Virus record (IMG/VR): IMGVR_UViG_3300038441_002094
Coordinates: 1 to 40,296 of that record
Origin: a virus
DNA: 40,296 nt
Strand: one strand, 5' to 3'
The translations under genes were made by a program, and so were the position numbers. Positions 31,736 through 39,237 of this stretch are shown one piece after another (within the stretch, counting starts at the first letter, position 1; every line of letters begins with the position of its first letter). The notes beneath the pieces are model-generated. The model ran no database searches, was not told the origin of the DNA, and was given only the letters and a program-made list of their open reading frames with translations.

Positions 31736-32856
31736 CCGCGCCCACGCCGCCGTTGGCGCTGTTCGTCGCCGAGACCCGGACCGGTCGGGTGGTGATGAAC
31801 GACTTGCCGCTGTCCGCCGTCCCGCGCGCGGGGTGGCGGATCAACGCCGAGGGCCCGCTGTCGTTCACCGTGCCCATGTCCGCGTCGTTCAACAGGAAGC
31901 AAATCGCGGATTTCATCTACCCGTGGCGCTACTCGTTCGGCGTCCGTTGTGGATCGTTCGTGCTCCAGTACGGCCCCCTGTCGGAACACCCGGAGTACGA
32001 CCCTGAAGGCGAGGACTGGAGCTTCGATTGCGGTGGCATGTGGAAGCTGTTCAACACGCGCCGCGCGCTGCTGATCGACCGCAACTACGTCGGGCTGTCG
32101 CGGCGAGACCAGTTCATCCGCTTCCTGACCGACGACATGGCCCAGACCAACGGGGACCTCCCAATCGATCTACCCGCGCTCAACGGCGTGGCCGGCGCGG
32201 GCGCGCTCTACCCGGGGTCGAAATACAGCTGGGTCGGAGAGCTGCTGCGCGACCAGACCGACGACGGGGACGACGGCCTGGAGGCCGAGTTCCGGCCGTA
32301 CTTCCCGGACACCACGGCGATGGACTTCGTCCGGCACCGAGTCGACCTCGCTCAGTTCCTCGGTCGCCAAGACCGTCGGCACCAGTGGATCTCGAACTCG
32401 GGTTTGGTGATGGCCGCGCCCGTGGGTGGCGGGTCCCGCATCGCCGACGTCTACATCGTGCCGGGCACCAGCAGCGGCACGGTCACGCTGAAGGGACAGC
32501 AGCAGGCGGCGGGCGGCGACATCCTGGCGAACCAGGGATGGCCGCTGTTGCACGACGTCGACGGCTCGCACAGCTCGGTGTCCTCGCAAGTCCAGCTTCA
32601 GGGCTACGCGAACGGCAACTGGGTCGCCTACCACCGCGGCAGCCGGATCGTGCGCGCCCGCGTGCGGATGAACCCGCCCGACGGCAGCGGCCCCAAGCTC
32701 GGCAGCTGGAGTCTCGGCGACGTCGGCGACTTCCAGGTGATGGGGTACCTCGGCGTGCCGGACGGCGTCTACACGTGCCGCATCATCGGCGCCGACCTGG
32801 CGACGCTGGAGGACATCGACCTGGAGCTGATGTTGATCGCGGAGGTGCCGCTGTGA
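31732..32856 (+). CDS. Minor tail protein, ReqiPepy6 Gp37-like (tail-associated hub)
   Basis: 374 aa, ATG 31732 (ATGA overlap). It opens with strands RTGRVVMNDLPLSAVPRAGW and LSFTVPMSASF, and ends DGVYTCRIIGADLATLED, the pattern of the Siphovirus ReqiPepy6 Gp37-like family (T4 gp27-like hub domains at the tail tip). Its place right after the distal tail genes agrees. Confidence 0.65.
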   Translation: MTAPTPPLALFVAETRTGRVVMNDLPLSAVPRAGWRINAEGPLSFTVPMSASFNRKQIADFIYPWRYSFGVRCGSFVLQYGPLSEHPEYDPEGEDWSFDCGGMWKLFNTRRALLIDRNYVGLSRRDQFIRFLTDDMAQTNGDLPIDLPALNGVAGAGALYPGSKYSWVGELLRDQTDDGDDGLEAEFRPYFPDTTAMDFVRHRVDLAQFLGRQDRRHQWISNSGLVMAAPVGGGSRIADVYIVPGTSSGTVTLKGQQQAAGGDILANQGWPLLHDVDGSHSSVSSQVQLQGYANGNWVAYHRGSRIVRARVRMNPPDGSGPKLGSWSLGDVGDFQVMGYLGVPDGVYTCRIIGADLATLEDIDLELMLIAEVPL

Positions 32857-33533
32857 CCGATCCCGTCCTCCCGGCCAACATCCCCGCGGTGCCCCGTCGG
32901 GACTTCGATCTGACCGACCGCCTCAGCCACGCGCGCGAGATCCAGAGCGAGCTACGCCAGACCTTCTACGGCGTGGCGCGAAGCGCCGACAACCTGGGCA
33001 ACCAGGTCTCCGGTCCGGACACCGCGGGCGCCGGGTGGGGCGTGGCCAAGCCGCGCATCCACGTGCCTGCCTACCCGACGGCCCCGTACCTGAGCACGGC
33101 GGCGGCACTCGGCACCACCTGGACGCTGCTCTACAGCCACACGTGGCGGCCCGAGTCCCAGCTGTTCTCGGTCTTCGTGCGCTACGGCGTGCAGGAAGCC
33201 ATCGTCACCACCACGGCGGTCGCCGAATTCGAACTCCGGTGGAACAAGGGGGTCCTGCCCGGACCGCGAGACGTGCCGACCACGGGCGGATTCCTGTTCG
33301 ACAGCTGGGACACAGGTGCGCCCGCGCCGGGCGGCAAGGGCCTGGACGGCAGCCTGATCAGGAGCAAGGCGTTCCCGCTACCGACCGTCGGTCCCTACGC
33401 GGTGACCTACTGGGATCCCGCCTGGGTGAGCGTCGGCGTCTGGGGCCGCATCCGGCCCGGCGCGGGCAGCGCGAACGACTCGGCGAAGGTGGCCCCGATG
33501 GGGCTTTACCAATCCGGCATCAACGAGGGGTAG
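32853..33533 (+). CDS. Minor tail protein, unknown
   Basis: 226 aa, GTG 32853 (GTGA overlap). It has an N-terminal helical segment (LTDRLSHAREIQSELRQTFYGVARSADN), then a beta-rich C-terminal domain (TWTLLYSHTWRPESQLFSVF, AEFELRWNKG, AVTYWDPAWVSVGVWGRI), possibly a trimer-forming helix plus carbohydrate-binding sandwich. It lies between the hub and the collagen-like tip gene; a role in host binding is inferred. Confidence 0.65.
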   Translation: MTDPVLPANIPAVPRRDFDLTDRLSHAREIQSELRQTFYGVARSADNLGNQVSGPDTAGAGWGVAKPRIHVPAYPTAPYLSTAAALGTTWTLLYSHTWRPESQLFSVFVRYGVQEAIVTTTAVAEFELRWNKGVLPGPRDVPTTGGFLFDSWDTGAPAPGGKGLDGSLIRSKAFPLPTVGPYAVTYWDPAWVSVGVWGRIRPGAGSANDSAKVAPMGLYQSGINEG

Positions 33534-33537
33534 CGCC

Positions 33538-34548
33538 ATGGTCTTCCCGACTCCACAGCCCAGCACGTGCCACGTGGTCGGCCGGTTCTTCGACTCGAAC
33601 GGGCTGCCCGACGAGGGCACGATCACCCTGACCCAGGTCCCGCCCGCGCTCCGGATGCTCGGCGACCCCGGCTACGCCATCGACCGCGCGCCCGTGGTGC
33701 TCACGCTGGACACCGTGGGTGCCGTGCTCGGCGACATCACCGCGACGAGCAACGGCGGCACCGACACCTCGGGCTGGAGCTACCGCGTCGACTTCGCCCT
33801 GCGCCACCGGAGCGAGACCAAGCACATGTTCGCGCCGGCGGGCGGGACCGTCGACCTGTCCACGATCGCGGGCACCGAGGCCGTGGACCACACTCAGACC
33901 CGCGTGTTGTCGGTCGGCGGCGTGCTGCCCGGTCCGGATGGTGACGTGCCGATCGATGGCGCGGTCGGACCCGCGGGCCCCCCGGGACCGGCTGGCCCGC
34001 AAGGTCCGGCGGGAGCGACCGGGGCTCAGGGTCCGGCAGGTGCCGACGGGCAGGACGGAGCACAGGGCCCGCAAGGACCCGGCGGCCCACCTCACCGCAT
34101 CGTGGTCGTTCGGGACACCAGCCAAGCACCCGGGTACGCGGTCGCGGCGAACGGCGACGCGTGGGACCTGCTGCCCGGCAGCCCCGAGTACACGATCCCC
34201 GCCGCGGTCGGGGAGTTCATCGACGGCGCTTACAACGCGCTGGTGTCCAACGAAGCCGACTGGAGCATGGATCTCGTGGTGGTCACCGGAGGTACGCCGA
34301 CCAAGCAGCGCTACATGGCCACGAACACCGGCACTCCGGCGCTGATCGGCAACACCAACAACTACCCGATCGGCGAGCCCTTTCGCGGGCGCTCCGGTGT
34401 GATCGGCTTCGTGGCCGAGGCCGGAGACATCGACGGCGGCAACGTCCGGTTGCGCTGGGCTGTGAAGGCGGCGAGCCCCGGCACGCTGTACGCCAGCGCG
34501 AACTACCCGTTGGTCGTGAACCTGCGCAACAGCCGGACCCCGGCCTGA
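33538..34548 (+). CDS. Collagen-like tail-tip protein (putative receptor-binding)
   Basis: 336 aa, ATG 33538 after GAGGGGTAGC. The N-terminal ~140 residues resemble a tail-attachment beta domain ending VLSVGGVLPGPDGDVPIDGAV. Residues ~143-182 are Gly-X-Y repeats (GPAGPPGPAGPQGPAGATGA and on, about 13 triplets), expected to trimerise like collagen. The C-terminal ~150 residues are a separate domain (HRIVVVRDTSQAPGYAV, GVIGFVAEAGDIDGGNVRLRW) likely at the tip. Last gene of the late operon, as usual for fibres; host binding is the best guess. Confidence 0.75.
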   Translation: MVFPTPQPSTCHVVGRFFDSNGLPDEGTITLTQVPPALRMLGDPGYAIDRAPVVLTLDTVGAVLGDITATSNGGTDTSGWSYRVDFALRHRSETKHMFAPAGGTVDLSTIAGTEAVDHTQTRVLSVGGVLPGPDGDVPIDGAVGPAGPPGPAGPQGPAGATGAQGPAGADGQDGAQGPQGPGGPPHRIVVVRDTSQAPGYAVAANGDAWDLLPGSPEYTIPAAVGEFIDGAYNALVSNEADWSMDLVVVTGGTPTKQRYMATNTGTPALIGNTNNYPIGEPFRGRSGVIGFVAEAGDIDGGNVRLRWAVKAASPGTLYASANYPLVVNLRNSRTPA

Positions 34549-34554
34549 ACAGCG

Positions 34555-34591
34555 GAGAACCCCAGTCCGCGGAATTCGGACTGGGGTTCTC
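34555..34591. terminator. Bidirectional terminator between convergent operons
   Basis: Perfect 15-bp stem GAGAACCCCAGTCCG (34555-34569) with its complement (34577-34591) and a 7-nt loop. It lies six bases past the late operon stop and 36 bases past the end of the leftward glycosyltransferase gene, so it can stop transcription from both sides. Confidence 0.92.
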
Positions 34592-34626
34592 TGGGTAACC
34601 GCGGCTGCTGGCCTCCGGTGCCGACC

Positions 34627-35295
34627 CTACCAGCGGTCGGGCAGGCCGGAGGTGTTGCTCTCGTGGTGGTGCCAGTACCAGGTGGTGACCGGCACGTGCA
34701 GCATTCCGGACAGACCGGCGGCGGCCCGGCACCTCAGCGTGAAGTCCCAGTCCTCTCCGGCGCGCTGTCCGTCGATCTCGTCGTCGAGCAGCGGAGTCGG
34801 CGTGAACCCGCCGACCTCCCGCGCCAGCCCGGTCCGAACCAGCGTGGTGATCGTGGTCTGTGCGGGCTGCTCGTCGTTCCACTGCTCGAACGTCCCGCGG
34901 CCGAGCGGGTAGGGGTCACCCTCTGGTCGCGCGAACCGGTACTGGTCGTGCGCGTTGCCAGCGCGGTAGTGCGGGTTCGGGTAGGCCACGCGGTAGCGCG
35001 ACCACACGTAGGACGCTTCGTTCACCTCGGCGGCGCCGAACAACGTCCCCAGGTGGCTGGGCAGCAGCTCGTCGTCGTCGTCCAGGAAGGCCACCCAGCG
35101 GGTCTGTACGGCGTCGAGCGCGCGCTGACGGGTCTTCGCCGCTCCCTCGCGGTCCAGGTCCACAGCGACCGACACGGCGGCAGCGGGCATGGTCTGGTGC
35201 AGCACGCTGTCCAGCGCCCGGCGCAGCAGCCGCGCCCGCGGCGGGATGGTCGGGATCACCACGGTGATGCCCGGCCTCAAAATGGTGTCGCTCAC
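34627..35295 (-). CDS. GT2-family (GT-A fold) glycosyltransferase
   Basis: 222 aa from GTG 35295 (GTGA overlap). It opens ITVVIPTIPPRARLLRRALDS, then VAFLDDDDELLP (the DxD-type metal site, D72-D75), and continues with EDWDFTLRCRAAAG (the ED acceptor-side acid) and WYWHHHESNTS. This is a full-length small GT2 enzyme that would use a nucleotide sugar. It is the last gene of the leftward operon. The acceptor is unknown: capsid/tail proteins, modified bases or cell-wall glycan are possible. Confidence 0.88.
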   Translation of the reverse strand: MSDTILRPGITVVIPTIPPRARLLRRALDSVLHQTMPAAAVSVAVDLDREGAAKTRQRALDAVQTRWVAFLDDDDELLPSHLGTLFGAAEVNEASYVWSRYRVAYPNPHYRAGNAHDQYRFARPEGDPYPLGRGTFEQWNDEQPAQTTITTLVRTGLAREVGGFTPTPLLDDEIDGQRAGEDWDFTLRCRAAAGLSGMLHVPVTTWYWHHHESNTSGLPDRW

Positions 35296-35471
35296 TTCGA
35301 CCCCTTGATCTCGTCGAGCAGCTCGGACGGGCAGACGTCGGCGACCGAGCCCGGACGGCGGAGCGCCCACAGCATCCGGAACGCGAGTCGGAACCACTGC
35401 CCCACGGTGATGGTCGCGGCCTCGGTGACGCCGTGCTTGGCGCACGCGAAGTCGATGCGGGCCTCCGTCAT
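35292..35471 (-). CDS. Small unknown protein between glycosyltransferase genes
   Basis: 59 aa, ATG 35471, overlapping stops/starts on both sides (ATGA upstream, GTGA downstream). It contains ARIDFACAKHGVTEAATITV and FRMLWALRRPGSVADVC; helical, three Cys. No family recognised. Tight coupling argues that it is real. Confidence 0.65.
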   Translation of the reverse strand: MTEARIDFACAKHGVTEAATITVGQWFRLAFRMLWALRRPGSVADVCPSELLDEIKGSK

Positions 35472-35656
35472 CCCGCCACCTCGGTGGTCTTCTCGATGTA
35501 GCGCACGGTGTGCGGCGGGTACCAGCGCACTCCGCCCTCGGCGTCCAGATAGCTGAAGATCACCCAGCCGCTAACGTGGATGTCGATCGAGTGCGGTCGC
35601 GTGATGTCCGGCAGCGCGTCGGCCATGTTCTCGACGAACTCGACATAGGTTTTCAC
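35468..35656 (-). CDS. Small unknown protein
   Basis: 62 aa from GTG 35656 (GTGA overlap; GTG 35659 is one codon longer). It is beta-rich (SIDIHVSGWVIFSYLDAEGG, RWYPPHTVRYIEKT). No family recognised; possibly a partner of the adjacent glycosyltransferases. Confidence 0.65.
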   Translation of the reverse strand: MKTYVEFVENMADALPDITRPHSIDIHVSGWVIFSYLDAEGGVRWYPPHTVRYIEKTTEVAG

Positions 35657-36366
35657 CACGGGCGCTGTCCCCATTTCTTGACGAACGTCGCCATGTCCTT
35701 GTCGGCCTGTTCGCGCAACGCGCCCGTGGTCGACTCGTCCGGGTGCTTGTGCATCAGACCGGCGACACGGTGAGCGGGCAGGTCGACGCCGACCGTGCCG
35801 CGCCCGTTGCGCACTGCCTGTGCCTGAAGGTCATCGTCTCCGCACCACCAACGCAGCGACTCGTCGGCACGGAGACCGGACGTCCCACGCACCACGAAGC
35901 ACCATCCGGTCAGCCGGCGACCGACACCGGGAAACGGGTCGCTGTCGTTGACGAAGCACTTGCCCTGCCCGTGGGACACGTGGGGGAACGCGATGTCCGA
36001 CTGGTGGTTGTCCAGCTCGCACGCCAGAATCTCAAGCAGTCCGGGCGGCAACACCACGTCGTCGTTCAGGATCGCGACGGCGTACTCAGGCCGTGGCTCA
36101 AGCGTCGGGTTGCGCCAGCCCGGATCGTGGTTGGACCGCGTGTGTGCCCAGTCGAGTCCGATGTTCCACAACCGCGACAGGTTCGGTGGCTGCTCCTCGT
36201 CGCGGTGCACCTGAACGTTCAGGCCCACGATGTCCTGGTTGAGCATCACCGGCGGTTCACTGGCATTGTCGATCACCAGGACTTCGATGCTGTCGGGGAT
36301 CGTGTCGAGCAGCGCGGCGAGGTCGTCGGGCCGGTTGTGCGTCGGGATGACGGCGTAATGCTTCAC
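35653..36366 (-). CDS. GT2-like glycosyltransferase
   Basis: 237 aa from GTG 36366 (GTGA overlap). It begins KHYAVIPTHNRPDDLAALLD, then VLVIDNAS (the strand 2 DNAS motif), NLSRLWNIGLDWA and ILNDDVVLPPGLLEILA (metal-binding N-D-D, 101-103), and ends with WWCGDDDLQAQAVRNG. A typical GT-A fold of the GT2 superfamily; the donor sugar is unknown. It groups with the methyltransferase and other glycosyltransferases of this operon. Confidence 0.87.
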   Translation of the reverse strand: MKHYAVIPTHNRPDDLAALLDTIPDSIEVLVIDNASEPPVMLNQDIVGLNVQVHRDEEQPPNLSRLWNIGLDWAHTRSNHDPGWRNPTLEPRPEYAVAILNDDVVLPPGLLEILACELDNHQSDIAFPHVSHGQGKCFVNDSDPFPGVGRRLTGWCFVVRGTSGLRADESLRWWCGDDDLQAQAVRNGRGTVGVDLPAHRVAGLMHKHPDESTTGALREQADKDMATFVKKWGQRPW

Positions 36367-36587
36367 TGGGTGGCTCCGGTGCACAGGATCTCGGCGACGC
36401 GGAGCGACTCACCCTGAATCGTGGAGGTCAGCACACAGTCGTTGAAGCGCACCTCACGCTCGTGCTTCGCCTGCTCGGCGGTCTGCACCAGTGTGTAGAT
36501 CACCCACAGGGTGAGGCCGGTCAACACCAACGCGCACGCGATCAGCAGCGCCTTCGGGTCGATCCTCTTGCGAGCCGCGGGAACCAT
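36363..36587 (-). CDS. Small membrane protein
   Basis: 74 aa, ATG 36587 with GGAGA just before. Positive N-terminus (ARKRIDPK), one membrane helix (ALLIACALVLTGLTLWVIYTL) and a charged C-terminal half with two Cys. Orientation N-in by the positive-inside rule. No family recognised. Confidence 0.7.
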   Translation of the reverse strand: MVPAARKRIDPKALLIACALVLTGLTLWVIYTLVQTAEQAKHEREVRFNDCVLTSTIQGESLRVAEILCTGATQ

Positions 36588-36593
36588 GGTCTC

Positions 36594-37220
36594 CTACTTC
36601 CTGAACCAGGCGTACACGTCGCCCGGGTTGGGGTTGACGGTCATCTCGGCACGGCGACCCTGGTCGTCGTCGACCGTGAGTTCCACCAGCTGCTGGCTGA
36701 TCTCGATGTCGCGATCGACGAGCTTCACCAGGTGTGCGGCGAACTCGTCGACGACGATGTTCGCGTAGTGCTCGCCGTTGGGCACGTCCAGCTCTCCGCG
36801 GGCGCCGTGCGGCCGACGGGCCCACGTCCGGGTGTCGGTCGCGGCGAAGGTGAAGAATGCGAAGCCGCCGGGCGCGAGCACGGTCCAGGCGTTGTCGAGC
36901 ACGCCGCGCCAGTCGGCCACGTGCTCCAGCACCTCGGTGCACAGCACGACGTCGAACAGCTCGTGGTAGGCGGACATCGCGGTCGCGTCCGTGGCGTCGA
37001 CGACCAGGTCGACGTCGTCGCCCTCGGCGATGTCCAGGCCGTACCAACCGCCGACGAACGGAATCAACTCGCGAGCCGAGCCGTTGACGTCGGCACCGCC
37101 GATGTCCAGCCCCAGGCGTTCACCGACGAGCTTCGAACGCCGACCGTCCGGCAGCGACGCATTGATGTAACCCGACACGTTCACCATGCGGCGCACGGCT
37201 TCCAGCGCTTCCGCGTGCAT
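36594..37220 (-). CDS. SAM-dependent methyltransferase (class I)
   Basis: 208 aa, ATG 37220 with GAGGGAG upstream. It has WYGLDIAEGDDVDLVVDATD (motif I/II region), FDVVLCTEVLEHVADW (post-I/motif II), and LAPGGFAFFTFAATDTRTW (motif III), as in the Methyltransf_11 group. A small-molecule, glycan or protein target is likelier than DNA (no DPPY or PCQ). Grouping with three glycosyltransferases suggests that it methylates a sugar or glycosylated product. Confidence 0.85.
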   Translation of the reverse strand: MHAEALEAVRRMVNVSGYINASLPDGRRSKLVGERLGLDIGGADVNGSARELIPFVGGWYGLDIAEGDDVDLVVDATDATAMSAYHELFDVVLCTEVLEHVADWRGVLDNAWTVLAPGGFAFFTFAATDTRTWARRPHGARGELDVPNGEHYANIVVDEFAAHLVKLVDRDIEISQQLVELTVDDDQGRRAEMTVNPNPGDVYAWFRK

Positions 37221-37236
37221 CTCACTCCCTCATGAC

Positions 37237-37267
37237 TGTGGGGGCCGAGTTGTCCCCGACCCCCACA
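37237..37267 (-). terminator. Hairpin between lysis and glycan-modification genes
   Basis: TGTGGGGG (37237-37244) and CCCCCACA (37260-37267) around a 15-nt loop, 23 bases past the holin-like stop. It overlaps the promoter motif at 37265-37274, so termination and re-initiation are placed together. Confidence 0.55.
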
Positions 37268-37274
37268 CTACACG
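37265..37274 (-). promoter_or_regulatory. Promoter motif CGTGTAGTGT for the methyltransferase/GT2 operon
   Basis: Minus strand CGTGTAGTGT, identical to the polymerase site at 8377-8386. TAGTGT (37270-37265) would give a ~38-nt leader to ATG 37220 with a good ribosome-binding site. Confidence 0.6.
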
Positions 37275-37289
37275 TCCGCGCTCGCTTGG

Positions 37290-37628
37290 CTAGAACACGT
37301 CCGGGTCGTAGCCCGTCTGGTCCGGCTTGTTCGTGTCCACGGTCAGCGGCAGCAGTGCGCCGTCGACCACGATCGCGGGGTCGCTGATCGGCGTCACGAG
37401 CGGCTCGCTCGACTTGACCACGCCGAAGCTGACGAGCACGCCGCTAACCGCCGTGATGATGCCGGGAACCCCTGCCAGCAGGATGGACGTTGCCGCCTCT
37501 TGCTGGACCGTGAGCAGTCCGAAGCTGGCAGCCCACGTGACCAATCCGGCTAGCGCGGACAGCGCGGTGCCGACGGTCGTCAGCTTGCCGAGCAGGGGCC
37601 GCGGCCGAGTCGCCAGAGCCGCCGTCAC
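37290..37628 (-). CDS. Holin candidate
   Basis: 112 aa from GTG 37628 (GTGA overlap with the lysin stop). Basic N-terminus (ATRPRPLLGK) then two membrane segments, LTTVGTALSALAGLVTWAASF and ATSILLAGVPGIITAVSGVL, and a soluble acidic C-terminal tail. Position immediately after the endolysin and the two-helix form fit a class II-type holin. Other small membrane proteins nearby are competitors for this role. Confidence 0.65.
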   Translation of the reverse strand: MTAALATRPRPLLGKLTTVGTALSALAGLVTWAASFGLLTVQQEAATSILLAGVPGIITAVSGVLVSFGVVKSSEPLVTPISDPAIVVDGALLPLTVDTNKPDQTGYDPDVF

Positions 37629-38491
37629 TGCTGCGCACCCAGGCGGGCGCCCATGCCGTCGAGCACGGCGTTGGCGACGTCCTCGGACAGCTTCGTGTTG
37701 TCGTCGGCCAGCAGTGCTGCCAGCACGTCGCGCAGCGCCGGCAGCACCGAGCTCGTGACGGCCTTCGTCGTGGCCTCTCGCGTCGCCGTGTCGATCGTCC
37801 GGTTCAGCCGGTCCTGGTCCACGCCGCCGTCCTGCAACACGGCGTCCAGCTTGGCGGAGTCGATGGCCTGCTGGCGCAGCAGCGCGGCGGCCCGGTCGGC
37901 GCTCTGCGCCGCGTACTCGTTGGTCCACGTCAGCCACTGGCCGGCGCTGAAGGTCGCGCCGTTGTGGTTGGTGATCGCGTCGTTGAAGCTCACGTCGTCT
38001 CCGTTCGGGTTGAGGTTGTCGCCCTCGTCCACGCCCGGCCAGAAGTCGGCCGCAACGCTGAGGTCGTAGTGCCTGCCGATCATCGGCGGGTGCGCGTACT
38101 GCTTCGCGACCGCGCCCGCGGGGATGTTCTGACCGCCGTCGTAGTTGGCCACCCACCAGTGCGGGTGCGCCACGCCTGCGCGGGTGAACGCGTCGCGCGT
38201 CGGGCCCCAGTCGTTGTTCTGGTTGACGTAGACCGTCGGGTCGATGCCCGCGGCGCGGGCACGCACAACCAACGGAACCACGTTCGCCGGAGGCCAGATG
38301 CACCCGACTTCGACGTCGAACACCTCCGCCAGGTGCGTCGCACCGATGGCCGAGATCCGGACCTTGACCGAACGTGGGAACCGGGCCCAGTCGGAGGCCG
38401 ACCAGGCGAAGCGTCCGTCCACGTAGCCCGCGACAATCTCGGCATCCGTCGGAATGGCGTCGGCGTCAACGCTGTCATACATCGTTCGCAT
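37625..38491 (-). CDS. Endolysin, GH25-like/glycoside-hydrolase-type lysin A
   Basis: 288 aa, ATG 38491 (TAATG overlap; GGGGG five bases before). The first ~190 residues show YDSVDADAIP, VAGYVDGRFAWS, VKVRISAIGATHLAEVFDVE, GIDPTVYVNQNNDWGPTRDAF, HWWVANYDGGQ and AKQYAH, the strand order of a TIM-barrel lysin related to GH25/DUF1906 from actinobacteria. The C-terminal ~95 residues are helical (QAIDSAKLDAVLQDG and on) and may bind the wall or oligomerise. No amidase, peptidase or LysM domain is present. It would cleave peptidoglycan glycan strands; no signal peptide, so a holin is needed. Confidence 0.78.
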   Translation of the reverse strand: MRTMYDSVDADAIPTDAEIVAGYVDGRFAWSASDWARFPRSVKVRISAIGATHLAEVFDVEVGCIWPPANVVPLVVRARAAGIDPTVYVNQNNDWGPTRDAFTRAGVAHPHWWVANYDGGQNIPAGAVAKQYAHPPMIGRHYDLSVAADFWPGVDEGDNLNPNGDDVSFNDAITNHNGATFSAGQWLTWTNEYAAQSADRAAALLRQQAIDSAKLDAVLQDGGVDQDRLNRTIDTATREATTKAVTSSVLPALRDVLAALLADDNTKLSEDVANAVLDGMGARLGAQQ

Positions 38492-38802
38492 TACTTCCCC
38501 CTTTCTGGAGGATCGAGTTGTCTGCTGTGGATGAACGCTCTCAAACGTGCGACGTATTCTTGTTCGTCGAACAAGTCCCGTCGGGTGTTCAACAGCTCGG
38601 CGTAGTATCTCTGTGCATCGGACTCGGCATCATCGGCTCGCACACCCGCCCTCTTGTTCTCGGCTTCCAAACGCTCCGTTTCCGTCGTCCGGTCTTCGAC
38701 TTTGTTCTTCCGGAAGAAATTGAAGTAACGGAGGATTGTTATACTGGTAGCGCCGCCGGCAGTGGCGATGACCCCGGTATACACCGTTTCAAGAGTTAGC
38801 AT
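38491..38802 (-). CDS. Membrane-anchored coiled-coil protein of the lysis region
   Basis: 103 aa, ATG 38802. One N-terminal membrane helix (TGVIATAGGATSITILRYF) followed by a long charged coiled coil (RTTETERLEAENKRAGVRAD in segments). The form recalls phage membrane proteins found beside lysins; it could be an antiholin or holin partner. Its TAA shares one base with the lysin ATG. Confidence 0.7.
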   Translation of the reverse strand: MLTLETVYTGVIATAGGATSITILRYFNFFRKNKVEDRTTETERLEAENKRAGVRADDAESDAQRYYAELLNTRRDLFDEQEYVARLRAFIHSRQLDPPERGK

Positions 38803-38808
38803 GTGCGA

Positions 38809-39237
38809 CTACCCCAGTCGTGCTCGGGACACCTTTGCGTGATCGACTTCCGCCTTCAACATGAAGAATCGTGCTACGACGAAACAAGCGAATCCGAACA
38901 GCAACCAACCGAATCCCGTACGCACGTCGGCCAATCCGGGGGACTGCTGCGCCTTGTGCAGCAGTGCGCTGGACAACATCACCAGCGCTCCGACGATCGG
39001 CCACGCACCGAACAACTCCCCACCGCGTCTACCGGTGAACAGGTCGGACGCGGAGAATGCGCCGCCGATGATGAGGAACGTCGAGAACACGTAACCCTGC
39101 CACCGAGCGGCCGAGTCTTCGATCGTCGACGGCGTCGCAATCGTGAACGCGATTCCGGAGAGCAGCACGCACAGGTAGCTGACGGTCAGCGTCACGCTGA
39201 CCTTCTTCAGCCGGTCACGAAACTGTGCTTTGGTCAT
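38809..39237 (-). CDS. Four-helix membrane protein
   Basis: 142 aa, ATG 39237 (ATGA overlap with the glycosyltransferase stop). Four hydrophobic segments at about 13-34, 48-66, 76-93 and 107-127, with short loops and positive ends. No family recognised. It could be a second holin, or could act with the glycosyltransferase at the membrane (flippase-like in size to GtrA, which also has four helices, but I see no specific match). Confidence 0.7.
   Translation of the reverse strand: MTKAQFRDRLKKVSVTLTVSYLCVLLSGIAFTIATPSTIEDSAARWQGYVFSTFLIIGGAFSASDLFTGRRGGELFGAWPIVGALVMLSSALLHKAQQSPGLADVRTGFGWLLFGFACFVVARFFMLKAEVDHAKVSRARLG

Noticed and set aside
38730-38760. TATAAC on the minus strand near 38740 as a promoter
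   Set aside because: It lies within the coiled-coil membrane protein gene and does not match the recurrent motif; no start is close downstream.
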